Positions 1 to 9,600 of a DNA stretch of 64,000 nt are shown piece after piece. The position numbers and the translations under genes are program-made. The notes below the pieces were generated by a model. It did no database searches, was not told the DNA's origin, and saw only the letters and a program-made list of their open reading frames with translations. The number at the start of each line of letters is the position of its first letter. The stretch's first letter is position 1. The DNA is from Gammaproteobacteria bacterium (GTDB lineage Bacteria > Pseudomonadota > Gammaproteobacteria > Natronospirales > REEB76), in the NCBI GenBank assembly GCA_036383255.1, contig DASVOS010000017.1, forward strand, positions 62,001 to 126,000. The letters run 5' to 3'.

Positions 1-1590
1 GATCTTGCGTGCCGCCGCGGAGAGGGAGGCGAGGGCGGCCTTCGCGGCCGCGCCGTGCTTCGCGGCATCCGGCTCGTGCTTCTCCAGGTACACGCGCAGC
101 GTCGCGCCGCGGGTGCCGGTGCCCGAGAGGCGGAACACCATGCGCGCGCCGTCCTGGGTGTGCACCTGGATGCCCTGGTTGCGGCTCGCGCTGCCGTCCA
201 CCGGATCCTTGTAGTTGAAACTGAGAGCCGAGGCGACCCGCAGGCCCTCCACGGAAGCGCCGGTCAGCTTGGGACAAGCCGCTTCCAGTTCCTTCATCAC
301 CTGCGCGGCCTTGCCCGCGTCCGGGATGTCGTAGTCCTCGCGGATGAAGAAGTCGCGGCCATGCTCAGCCCAGTGGGCCTTGAGGATCGCCGGCAGGGGC
401 TCGCGCCGCGCCGCCAGCACATCCAGCCAGAACAGCACCGCCCACAGGCCGTCCTTCTCGCGGGCGTGGTTGCTGCTGGTGCCGAAGCTCTCCTCCCCGC
501 ACAGCGTGACCTTGCCCGCATCCAATAGGTTGCAGAAGAAGCGCCAGCCCGTCGGCGTCTCGTAGCAGGGGATGCCGAGCTTCGCCGCCACCCGGTCCGC
601 GGCGCGGCTCGTGGGCATGGAGCGGGCGAGCCCCGCGAGCCCGTCGCGGTAGCCCGGCACGAGATGCGCGTTGGCGGCGAGCAGCGCCAGGCTGTCGCCC
701 GGCGACACCACCACGCCGGGACCGAGGATCATGTTGCGGTCCCCGTCGCCGTCGGAGGCGGCGCCGAAGTCCGGCGCTGCGCCGCCTTCGAACATCTGCA
801 CGAAGTCGCGCGCATCGTGGGGATTGGGGTCGGGATGGCCGCCGCCGAAGTCCAAGAGCGGCTCGCCATGCAGCACCGTGCCCGCCGGCGCGCCAAGCTG
901 GCGCTCCAGTATCTCCACGGCATAAGGGCCGGTGACCGCGCTCAGCGCGTCGAAGCGCATGCGGAAGCGGCCGTCGTTCAGCAGGTCGCGCATGCGCCCG
1001 AAGTCGAAGCAGCGCTGCATCGCCGCGGCGTAGTGGGCGACCGGGTCCACCACCTCCACGCGCATGCCGGCGAACTCCTGCGAGCCGGCGCGCGCGAGGT
1101 CCACGCGGCACTCCTCCGGCACGATGAAGTACCGCTCGATGGCACGGGTGCGGGCATAGACCGTCTCGGTCAGCGCCTCGGAGGCCTGGCCGCCGTTGCC
1201 CAGGTTGAACTTGATGCCGAAGTCGCCCTGCGGCCCGCCGGGGTTATGGCTCGCCGTCAGGATGAACCCGCCGGCGGCCTGCACCTCAGGGATGAGCAGC
1301 GAGGCAGCGGGCGTGGAGAGGAGGCCCAGGCGGCCCACCACGCAGCGCGTCACGCCGTTCGCCGCCGCCATGCGCAGCACCACGTCGATGGCTTCGCGGT
1401 TCCAGTAGCGGCCGTCGCCGCCGATCACCAGCGCGCCGCCCTTCAGCGTGGGGACGCAGTCGAACACCGACTGGATGAAGTTCTCGAGATAGCGCGGTTC
1501 GCGGAAGCGCGCCACGGGCTTGCGCAGGCCGGCGGTGCCGGGGCGCTGGTCGTCGAAGGGGGAGGTGGGGATCGCGGGAAAGGACATCAT
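1..1590 (-). CDS. pgm: Phosphoglucomutase (glucose-specific), C-terminus cut by window edge
   Basis: Interconverts glucose 1-phosphate and glucose 6-phosphate in the cytoplasm, linking central carbon flow to glycogen and sugar-nucleotide synthesis. From ATG at 1590 the frame stays open for 530 codons to the left edge; the family is about 545 residues, so only the last few residues are missing. Visible signatures are DDQRPGTAGLRK near residue 13, the phosphoserine loop TASHNPGG (serine about residue 114) and the metal loop DGDGDRNMILG near residue 280. The last loop and the length favour the PGM1-like glucose enzyme over AlgC or GlmM mutases. A second ATG at 1587 is equally possible. It is transcribed divergently from the DUF1249 gene. 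Confidence 0.95.
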   Translation of the reverse strand, partial: MMSFPAIPTSPFDDQRPGTAGLRKPVARFREPRYLENFIQSVFDCVPTLKGGALVIGGDGRYWNREAIDVVLRMAAANGVTRCVVGRLGLLSTPAASLLIPEVQAAGGFILTASHNPGGPQGDFGIKFNLGNGGQASEALTETVYARTRAIERYFIVPEECRVDLARAGSQEFAGMRVEVVDPVAHYAAAMQRCFDFGRMRDLLNDGRFRMRFDALSAVTGPYAVEILERQLGAPAGTVLHGEPLLDFGGGHPDPNPHDARDFVQMFEGGAAPDFGAASDGDGDRNMILGPGVVVSPGDSLALLAANAHLVPGYRDGLAGLARSMPTSRAADRVAAKLGIPCYETPTGWRFFCNLLDAGKVTLCGEESFGTSSNHAREKDGLWAVLFWLDVLAARREPLPAILKAHWAEHGRDFFIREDYDIPDAGKAAQVMKELEAACPKLTGASVEGLRVASALSFNYKDPVDGSASRNQGIQVHTQDGARMVFRLSGTGTRGATLRVYLEKHEPDAAKHGAAAKAALASLSAAARKI

Positions 1591-1650
1591 GCACCCTGCG
1601 CGCCGGTTTGCCAAGCTTAGGGCGCTTGACCCCTATGATATAGTCGAAGC

Positions 1651-2127
1651 ATGTTCGTCGAAACCATCGAACAACATGTGCGCCTGGTGCGGCCCCGCAG
1701 CTTCGCGGGGCTCATGACCCTGTACGAGACCAACCACGTGCGCATGAAGCAGCTGCTCGGGAACCTGAGGCGCGTCCCTGAGCACGCCGTGTCCTCGAGC
1801 GCCACCGACCTCAGCCTGCACCTCGCCGTGCAGGAGCGCTCGCGTTACACCACCGTCATGCAGCTGACATACTGGTTCGACGGCGCCGACGGCAGCGTGG
1901 CGGACCCGGACCTGGCGGTGCGCGTGTACCACGACGCCCGCCTGGCAGAGGCGGTGAGCTGCGCCGGCAACCCGCGCCACGCCGCCCTGCAGGGCTTGTG
2001 GCGGCCTGCGCGCTCCGAGCTGGAGCACCGCTGGACCCTGAACATCCTGCTGCACAAGTGGCTGGAGTTCTGCCTCGACAACCGCCACCGCTTCCCCCAC
2101 ACCCTGCACCCCATCATCACCCGCTGA
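1651..2127 (+). CDS. DUF1249 family protein (YqiB-like)
   Basis: A soluble protein of 158 residues matching the DUF1249 family (E. coli YqiB), whose function is unknown. I recognise the family pattern: an N-terminal helical part with YETN, the ERSRYTT segment in the middle, AVRVYHDARLAE around residue 90-100, and a helical C-terminus LNILLHKWLEFCLDN. In other gammaproteobacteria the family lies near cpdA and nudF; here it stands between divergent pgm and a coiled-coil gene, so context gives no extra clue. There are no signal peptide or membrane segments. Confidence 0.85.
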   Translation: MFVETIEQHVRLVRPRSFAGLMTLYETNHVRMKQLLGNLRRVPEHAVSSSATDLSLHLAVQERSRYTTVMQLTYWFDGADGSVADPDLAVRVYHDARLAEAVSCAGNPRHAALQGLWRPARSELEHRWTLNILLHKWLEFCLDNRHRFPHTLHPIITR

Positions 2128-2222
2128 ACGGCGCCGTCCCGCCGCGGTAAACCCGCACGGGTATCCGCCGTTATGGCAAGATTATCCTGCCCTGACGCGC
2201 CCATCCGGAGCGACCCAAGACC

Positions 2223-3335
2223 GTGGCCAAGCGAGACAACGAACCGGCGCCGGCCCCCGGCCACGCCGACCATTCCCTGGTGCAGATCTTCCAGGAACGC
2301 AACACCCTCAAGCGCAAGCTGGACGAGGCGGAGGCGGAGCGCGCGGTGCTGCGCACCGACGTCGTGGACCTGGGCAAGCGCGCCGAGGAGGCCACCCGCC
2401 AGCTCGCCGTCCTCGAGAAGATGCTCATGGACCCGGAGAAGGGTCAGAACGCCATCCTCTACTACCGCATGCGCGCGGTATGGGACCTGTGCCGCAACCA
2501 GATCCGCAACCTCGCGGAGGAGCTGTCCGGGCGCCAGGACCAGGTGGAGCGCAAGCGCTACATGGAGGCCTACGAGCAGCAGCGCGCCGCCCAGGTGAAG
2601 GACACCCAGCGCCTGATCGAGATCCTGGACCGCGACCGCCAGGCGATCGCCGCCGGCATCGCCCAGATGGAGCAGCAGATCAGCGGGCTCAAGCGCTTCT
2701 GGCACAAGAAGAAGCGCGAACGGTTGATGGAGGACGTCGAGACGGCCTACGCCAAGCTCGCGCCCATCGACAAGCGCCGCATGGAGCTCGTCGCCAAGCT
2801 GGACAAGATCAAGAAGGCGGCGGTGCCCAACTACCTCGGCATCGGGGTGCCGGCGCGCCGCGCCATCAACGTCGCGCTCATCGCCATGGCCCAGTACCTG
2901 TACCTGCACTTCACAGAGCACGAGATCGCCGCCATGGCGCGCAGCGCCGGCACCAAGCCCGTGATGGACGTGCACTTCGGCGGGGCCAACGAATGCCTGA
3001 AGATCGGCGCCCAGATCTGGGAAGTGGTGCAGAAGCTCAGGACCGACACCCAGAGGCCCGAGAAGCTCAAGCACCGGGCCGAGTACCTCAGGCAGAAGCT
3101 CACCTACGCCTCCGACCAGGACAGCGTGCCGGAGGTGTCCTCCCTGGACTACATGCTGCCGTTCGCGCAGAACGCCGCCACCCTGGACGATTCGCTCACC
3201 AAGACCCTCCCGGTGAACGTGCTGCGCCTTAACTACTGGGACCTGGAGACGCTGGTGCTCAAGACCCCCGGCAAGGCCGAGGAGCAGGCGCCCGCGGGGA
3301 ACGACATCGGCTTCGGCAGCGGCCACGTGGACTGA
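2223..3335 (+). CDS. Uncharacterised coiled-coil protein
   Basis: A 370-residue protein with a GTG start that I cannot assign to a named family. Residues about 20-75 and 95-205 are rich in Glu, Lys, Arg and Leu in heptad-like order (for example ERNTLKRKLDEAEAER), suggesting long coiled coils. The part from about 205 to 300 is more globular (PNYLGIGVPARRAINVAL onward). The C-terminus, about 310-370, carries LDYMLPFAQNAATLDD and a polar tail. No signal peptide or membrane helix is visible, so it is probably cytoplasmic. Base composition matches its neighbours, and a strong terminator follows, so it looks like a native single-gene unit. A structural or scaffold role would be a guess. Confidence 0.75.
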   Translation: MAKRDNEPAPAPGHADHSLVQIFQERNTLKRKLDEAEAERAVLRTDVVDLGKRAEEATRQLAVLEKMLMDPEKGQNAILYYRMRAVWDLCRNQIRNLAEELSGRQDQVERKRYMEAYEQQRAAQVKDTQRLIEILDRDRQAIAAGIAQMEQQISGLKRFWHKKKRERLMEDVETAYAKLAPIDKRRMELVAKLDKIKKAAVPNYLGIGVPARRAINVALIAMAQYLYLHFTEHEIAAMARSAGTKPVMDVHFGGANECLKIGAQIWEVVQKLRTDTQRPEKLKHRAEYLRQKLTYASDQDSVPEVSSLDYMLPFAQNAATLDDSLTKTLPVNVLRLNYWDLETLVLKTPGKAEEQAPAGNDIGFGSGHVD

Positions 3336-3359
3336 AGCCCGCCGCCGCACCGATATGAA

Positions 3360-3389
3360 GAGGCCCGCTCGCGCGGGCCTCGTGCTTTT
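3360..3389. terminator. Rho-independent terminator
   Basis: The stem GAGGCCCG/CGGGCCTC spans 3360-3381 and is followed by GTGCTTTT. It ends the coiled-coil gene on the plus strand. The small minus-strand gene stops right at the T-tract, so the hairpin may serve both sides. Confidence 0.8.
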
Positions 3390-3550
3390 CAGCGCTTGGG
3401 ATCCGGCCGGGGCGGCCTTGCCGGTATCGGCACCGGCGCCGGCCTCAGGCCTGCGGCAGCCGCGGGATCACGCTCCGCCATCCGCCTGAACACGCACTGC
3501 AGGCACCAGCATTCCTGGCCGTCCGCCGGCGGGTGGCGCGGCTCAGACAT
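3389..3550 (-). CDS. Small Cys-containing protein (53 aa), last gene of the RND operon
   Basis: A 53-residue frame whose ATG overlaps the stop of the upstream RND permease in the arrangement ATGTCTGA, which suggests translational coupling. The N-terminal half has a compact cysteine cluster, ECWCLQC (residues 13-19), followed by VFRRMAERDP; the C-terminal half is Ala/Pro/Arg-rich. The cysteine spacing could bind a metal or form disulfides, but I do not recognise a family. The frame ends just before the terminator at 3360-3389. Coding status rests on the overlap with the operon and on the cysteine motif, so it is not certain. Confidence 0.5.
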   Translation of the reverse strand: MSEPRHPPADGQECWCLQCVFRRMAERDPAAAAGLRPAPVPIPARPPRPDPKR

Positions 3551-6500
3551 CGGAGGCGAGCGGCGCGCTCTTGCGCAGCTTCCATTCCCGGGCGAGCCGC
3601 AGCACCTTCGTGGACCACAGGCCCAGGTCGTCCAGCAGCACGTAGATGGTAGGCAGCACCAGCAGGCTGATCACGGTGGAGAACGCGAGGCCGCCGATGA
3701 TGGCGCGGGCCATGGGGAAGTAGGGCGGGCCGTTGCCGCCGATGGTGGTGTCGCCCACCGCCAGGGGCACGAGTCCCAGGATGGTGGTGGACATGGTCAT
3801 CAGGATCGGCCGCAGGCGGTGCGTGGCGCCCTGCACCACGGCGGAATAGCGCGACTGGCCGGCGCGCCTGAGCTGGTTGATGTGGTCCACCATCACGATG
3901 CCGTTGTTCACCACCACGCCCATCAGGATCAGGATGCCGATCATGGCCATGATGCCGAAGCTGGTGCCGGTGATGAGGAAGAACCAGAACACCCCGAAGA
4001 TGGAGAACACGATGCCGGAGAGTATCGCGGCCGGGTGCAGCAGCGACTCGAACAGCGCCGCCATCACGATGTAGATCATGAGCGCCGCCAGCATCATGTT
4101 GGTGATCATGGTCTGGGTGTCGGCGTCGTCCTGCTGCACGCCCTGGCCGAAGGACCACTGGTAGCCCGGCGGCAGGTTGATGCTGTCCATGATCTTCTTG
4201 ATGCGCGGCCGCACCTCGTCGAAGCTCACCTTGGGGCCGAGGCCGAGGGTGATGCCGAGGGAGGCGGCGCGGTTCACGTGGGCGATGCTGGTGGGGCCCT
4301 CGCTCACGCTGAAGTCCACCACCGAGTCCAGGCGCACCGGCTGTCCCTGCGCGTTGTAGAGCTGCAGGTTGCGCAGCTGCTCCAGGGTCTCGCGGTCGCT
4401 CTTCTGGTAGGCCAGGCGGATGTTGACCTCGCCGCTGGAGGCGCGGTACTGCGGCAGCTGCTCGCCGCGCAGCGCCACCATGATGGCGATGGCCACCCGC
4501 TGCACGTCCAGGCCCGCGCGCAGGGCCCGCTCGCGGTCCACGTGCACGTGCACCTCCTTGGTGCCGGCCAGGGTGTCGGCGCGCACGTCCACCACGCCGG
4601 GCACGCGCGCCAGGATGCGGGTCACCTCGTGGGCGCGCTCCTCCAGCACGGTGGTGGAGTCGCCGGTGAGCTGCATCTGCACCCCGCCGCCGGAGGACTG
4701 GTCGTCGAAGCTCGGCTTGCCGATGGGAAGGTTCGGCAGGCCCTGGCGGATCTCGTCCTCGAGCTCCTTCGCGCTCTTGCGGTCCTTGAGGTCGTCGCGC
4801 AGCAGGATGGTGGTCTGGGCCTGGCCGCTGTCGTAGTAGCTGTAGATGGAGCGGAACTGGAAGCGCTGCTGGTTCGCGAACAGGTAGGCCTCCACCTGGT
4901 TGACGCCGTTCTCCACCGTCTCCAGCGCGTAGTGCCCGCTCAGGTTGTACTGCAGGAACAGGCGCGTCGGGTTGCTGTCGCCCGAGTCCTTCTTCACCAG
5001 CGCGATCGGTATCGCGGCGGTGGCCATCACCAGGAAGATCACGCCGATCATGGTCCAGCGGCGCGTCAGTGACCAGCCGAGCAGGGTGGAGTAGCGCGCG
5101 CTCAGGCGCTCCACCAGGGTCTTCTTCTTCGCCGGCTTCGGCGCCTTTATGTGCGCCGAGAGCATCGGCATCATGGTCAGGGAGATGAACAGCGAGGCCA
5201 CCAGCGACACCACGATGGCGATCGCCACGTGCTTCAGGAACGTGGTCACGTCGGTCTGCACGCCGAACACGTTGGGCAGGAACACGATGATGGTGGCGAG
5301 CGTGCCGGCGGTCACCGCCAGCGACACCTCGTGGGCGCCGCTCTTGGCCGCCTGCTCCGCCGAGTCGCCGGGGTTCATCTGGCGGTGGCGGAAGATGCTC
5401 TCGGTCACCACCACCGCGTTGTCCACCAGCATGCCGATGGCGAGCATCAGGCCCATCATCGAGAGGATGTTGAGCGAGAGCCCCATGAAGTACATGACCG
5501 CGAGCGCGATCAGGAGCGAGAACGGCACCGCCAGCGTCACCATGAAGGTGGTCGCGACCTGCCGCAGGAAGTAGTAGAGCACCACCAGGGAGAAGAGGGC
5601 GCCCAGCAGGCCCGCGTCCAGCACGCTGGTGAGCGACTGCTTCACGCCGTCCGCCTGGTTGTCCAGGAAGAACATGTTGATGCCCTGCATCTCGGGCAGC
5701 TTGCCGATCTCCTCCACCTCGGCGATCACGCGCCGGCCCACGTCCACCATGTTGGAGCCAGTCTCCTTGAACACGTCCAGGCCGATGGCGTACTTGCGGT
5801 CCAGGTGGCGGCCGTAGGTGAGCTCGGTGTTGCCGTACTGCACGTCGGCGATGTCACCGAGGCGCAGGTCGCCCTGGCCGATGCGCAGGCCGCGGATGTC
5901 GTCCAGCGACTTGTACTCGTCGTTCACCTGCACCAGCAGCCGCTCGCCGCCGTCGGAGATGGTGCCGCCGCTCAGGCTGAAGTTGCCGCGCTGCAGGGTG
6001 GCGTTCAACCGGTTCAGGTCCACGTGGTGGGCGGCGATGGCGTCCGCGTGCAGCTCGATGCGCACCTCCTGCGGCTCCAGGCCGTAGAGGTTCACGTGCG
6101 AGACGCCCGACACCCGCTGCACGCGGTCCTTGAGCACCCGGTTCAGGAGCTCGTAGGAGTGGGTGAGGTCGCGGTTGCTGGAGAGGCGCAGCTGCAGGAT
6201 CGGCACGTCGGCGCCGGACTGCTTCAGCACGTTGATGTGGCGCACGTCCGCCGGCAGCTCGCCGCGGATCGCGTCCACCTTGTCCAGCACCTGCACCTCC
6301 TTGACCGCCACGTTCTCGCCCCAGTCGAACTGCAGGTCCACCTCGGCCTGGTTCGCGTCGGAGGTGGAGGTCATGCGCTTCACGCCCGAGAGCGTGCCGA
6401 GCGACTCCTCGATGGGCTTGGTGATGAGGCGCTCCACCTCCTCGGGGCTGGAGCCCTGGTAGTTCACCTGCACCGCGATGAACGGGAACTCGATGTCCGG

Positions 6501-6611
6501 GAAGTATTCCAGCGGCAGCAGCCGCGAGGCGATCACGCCGATGGCGGCGAAGCAGGTGAACACCACCATCACGGTGACGGGGCGCTTGAGGGCGAAGTCG
6601 GTGATGTTCAC
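3543..6611 (-). CDS. RND efflux permease, second of a tandem pair
   Basis: Inner-membrane RND transporter of 1022 residues that expels substrates using the proton gradient together with a periplasmic adaptor. The RND plan is clear: TM1 (VMVVFTCFAAIGVI), a porter domain, TM2-6 with GMLVDNAVVVTE in TM4, a second porter half, and TM7-12 with MGVVVNNGIVMVDHINQLRR. AcrB has two adjacent aspartates in TM4; here the second is Asn, and the TM10 lysine of AcrB is replaced by Val/Asn, so the proton relay differs. The start is GTG at 6611, overlapping the TGA of the upstream permease by 4 bp. Two different permeases in tandem recall the heteromeric MdtBC arrangement. Substrate unknown. Confidence 0.93.
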   Translation of the reverse strand: MNITDFALKRPVTVMVVFTCFAAIGVIASRLLPLEYFPDIEFPFIAVQVNYQGSSPEEVERLITKPIEESLGTLSGVKRMTSTSDANQAEVDLQFDWGENVAVKEVQVLDKVDAIRGELPADVRHINVLKQSGADVPILQLRLSSNRDLTHSYELLNRVLKDRVQRVSGVSHVNLYGLEPQEVRIELHADAIAAHHVDLNRLNATLQRGNFSLSGGTISDGGERLLVQVNDEYKSLDDIRGLRIGQGDLRLGDIADVQYGNTELTYGRHLDRKYAIGLDVFKETGSNMVDVGRRVIAEVEEIGKLPEMQGINMFFLDNQADGVKQSLTSVLDAGLLGALFSLVVLYYFLRQVATTFMVTLAVPFSLLIALAVMYFMGLSLNILSMMGLMLAIGMLVDNAVVVTESIFRHRQMNPGDSAEQAAKSGAHEVSLAVTAGTLATIIVFLPNVFGVQTDVTTFLKHVAIAIVVSLVASLFISLTMMPMLSAHIKAPKPAKKKTLVERLSARYSTLLGWSLTRRWTMIGVIFLVMATAAIPIALVKKDSGDSNPTRLFLQYNLSGHYALETVENGVNQVEAYLFANQQRFQFRSIYSYYDSGQAQTTILLRDDLKDRKSAKELEDEIRQGLPNLPIGKPSFDDQSSGGGVQMQLTGDSTTVLEERAHEVTRILARVPGVVDVRADTLAGTKEVHVHVDRERALRAGLDVQRVAIAIMVALRGEQLPQYRASSGEVNIRLAYQKSDRETLEQLRNLQLYNAQGQPVRLDSVVDFSVSEGPTSIAHVNRAASLGITLGLGPKVSFDEVRPRIKKIMDSINLPPGYQWSFGQGVQQDDADTQTMITNMMLAALMIYIVMAALFESLLHPAAILSGIVFSIFGVFWFFLITGTSFGIMAMIGILILMGVVVNNGIVMVDHINQLRRAGQSRYSAVVQGATHRLRPILMTMSTTILGLVPLAVGDTTIGGNGPPYFPMARAIIGGLAFSTVISLLVLPTIYVLLDDLGLWSTKVLRLAREWKLRKSAPLASDV

Positions 6612-9600
6612 GGGCGGCTGCCCTCGTGCGCGGCGTCATCCGCGTGGACGCGGATGGGCTTGCGGTCCAGCAGCGAGTAGGCCACCGGCACCACCACCAG
6701 GGTCAGCAGGGTGGAGAACAGGATGCCGCCGATGACCGTGATCGCCATGGGGGCGCGGATCTCGGCGCCCTGTCCCAGGCCCAGCGCCATGGGCAGCAGT
6801 CCCAGGGTGGTGGTGAGCATGGTCATGACGATGGGGCGCAGCCGCGAGCGGCCGGCCTCCACCAGCGCCAGGTCGCGCTCCATGCCGCGCGCGCGCAGCT
6901 GGTTCACGAGGTCCACGAGCACGATGGCGTTGTTGACCACGATGCCCGCCAGCATGATGAGGCCGATGAACACCACCACGCTGATGGTGGTGTGGGTGAT
7001 GAACAGCGCCAGCACCGCGCCCACCAGGGCCAGCGGCACGCTGAACATGATCACCAGCGGATGGATCAGCGACTCGAACTGCGCCGCCATCACCAGGTAC
7101 ACCAGGAAGATCGCCAGTACCAGCGCGAACTGCATGGAGCGGAACGAGCTCTGCATCTCCTCGCTCTGGCCGGTGACCCGCACGTACACGCCCGCCGGCA
7201 GCGAGATCTTCGCCACCAGGGCCGAGGCTTCCGCCGCCGCGCCGCCGAGGTCGCCCTGGGCGATGTTCGCGGACACCAGCGCCACCCGCTGCTGCGCGGT
7301 GCGGCGGATCTCGCCGGGGCCCTCGTCCAGGCTCACCTCGGCCACGGCCGCCAGCGGCACGGCCTGGGCCGCGCCCGGGTTGATGATGAGGCCGCGGATG
7401 TCGTCCAGGCTCGCGCGCTGGTCGTCGCGGTTGCGCACCAGCACGTCGATCTTGCGGTCGTGCAGCGTGTAGCGGGTGGCCACGTCGCCGCGCACCTTGG
7501 AGACCACCGTGTCCGCCACGTCGCTGGTCAGGAGCCCGAGCTGGGCGCTCTTGGCGGCGTCGATGTGGACCTGGATCTCCGGCTGGCCGGACTGCATGGT
7601 GCTCTTCACGTCGGCGAAGCGGGGCGAGGCCGAGAGCGCCTGCGCCACCTCGTTGCTGACGAGCTTCAGCGTGTCCAGGTTGTAGCCCACGATCTCCACC
7701 TCCAGCGGCGTCGCCAGGGTGAACAGCGAGGGCTCCTCGAACTTGTAGTTGACGCCGGGCATGCGCGAGAGCGTCTCGCGCAGCGCGTTCATCACGCCGG
7801 TCTCGGCGCGCTTGCCGCTGCCGGGCTTCAGCACCACGTTGAGGCTGGCGGTGTTCTCGCCGGCGTCCACCGGGTTCGCATCCAGGCGGTTGCCGGTGCC
7901 GGCCACGGAGTAGGTGGTCAGCACCTCCGGCAGCTTGGCGGCGGCCTCCTGCAGGCTCGCGATGGCCTGGTCGCTCCCCGCGAGCGGCGTGCCCGGCGGC
8001 AGCGTGAGCTTCACCTGGAACTCGCCCTGGGAGAGCTGCGGGATCAGCTCGACGCCGAGGGTGGGCAGCAAGGCCAGCGCCACCACCAGCGAGCCGGCGG
8101 CGACGCCCAGCACCTGCAGCTTGTGGCCGAGCGCCCAGCGGATGAGGCGCGGGTAGCCTTCCTCGAGCCGGCCGTAGCCGCGGGTGAAGGCGTTGAACAC
8201 CGGGCGCAGCGGGCGCCCCACCGCGAACGCCAGCAGCTTCGACAGGCCGCCGAAGCCCAGCACGACCCACTTGGCGGCGAAGGTGATGCCCCTCGAGAGG
8301 CCGCGCGGGATGTGATAGAGGAACCGCGTGACGCGTCCCTGGGGCAAGGCGCGCGGGCGGTCATCGCCCGTGCCTTCGACCTTCAGCTTGCCGGCGCTGG
8401 TGACACCCAGGCACGCCAGCATGGGGATGAGCGTGAGCGCGGCGAACAGCGAGAACACCACCGAGTAGGTGACGGTCAGGGACTGGTCGCGGAACAGCTG
8501 CCCGGCGATGCCGGTCACGAACACCAGCGGGAAGAACACGCCGATGGTGGTCAGGGTGGCGGCGGTGATGGCGCCGCCCACCTCGCTGGTGCCGTGCTGC
8601 ACCGCCTCGACCGTGTCCTTGCCCATGGCGCGGTGGCGGGAGATGTTCTCCAGCACCACGATGGAGCTGTCCACCAGCATGCCGATGGCGAGCGAGATGC
8701 CGCCCAGCGACATCATGTTGAGGGTGATGTGGCCGGCGTACATGGCGATGAACGTCGCGATCACCGATACCGGGATCGCGATGCTCACGATCACCGTGGA
8801 CCACACGTTGCGCAGGAAGAAGAAGATCACCAGTGCCGCCAGGAAGCCGCCGATGATGGCGGCGTTGATCACGTCGCTGATGGCATCCGAGATGAACACC
8901 GCCTGGTCGTATTCCTTGGTGAGCTTGAGGCCGCCCGGCAGATGCTGGTTCAGCTCCTCGATCTTGGCGTCCACCTGCTTGGCCACCGCCACGGTGTTGG
9001 CGTCGCCGGTCTTGTAGAGCGCGAGCTCCACCGACTCGGAGCCGTTGATGCGGGTGATGGCCTGGCGTTCCTTGTAGGAGCGCTCGACCCGGGCCACGTC
9101 CCTGAGGTAGATGGGGCGGCCGTCGCGGGTGGCGACGATGGCATTGGCGATGTCGCCCACGCTCTGGAACTCGTTGACGGTGCGCACCAGGAGCTTCTGG
9201 TTGCCCTGCTGCAGCAGGCCGCCGGAGAGGTTCACGTTCTCGGCCTTGAGGCGCTCGCCCACCTCGGCGTTGCTGAGGTGCAGCTCCGCGAGCTTGCCCT
9301 GGTCGGCCAGCACGTGGATCTCGTCCTCCAGGCCGCCGCTGACCTTCACCGCGCCCACGCCGTCCACCGCCTCCAGGGCCTTGGTCAGGTCCTGGTCCGC
9401 GTAGGTGCGCAGGTAGCGCAGCTGCTGCACCGCCGCGTCGGCGCCGACGGCCTGCATGTCCTTGCGCGTGCCGGTGAGGCCGAAGCGCATCACGGGCTCG
9501 GTGGAGGGGTCGAAGCGCAGCAGTACCGGGCGCTTGGACTCGGTGGGCAGCTCCAGCGCGTCGATCTTCTCGCGCACGTCCACGCCCGAGTAGTCCATGT

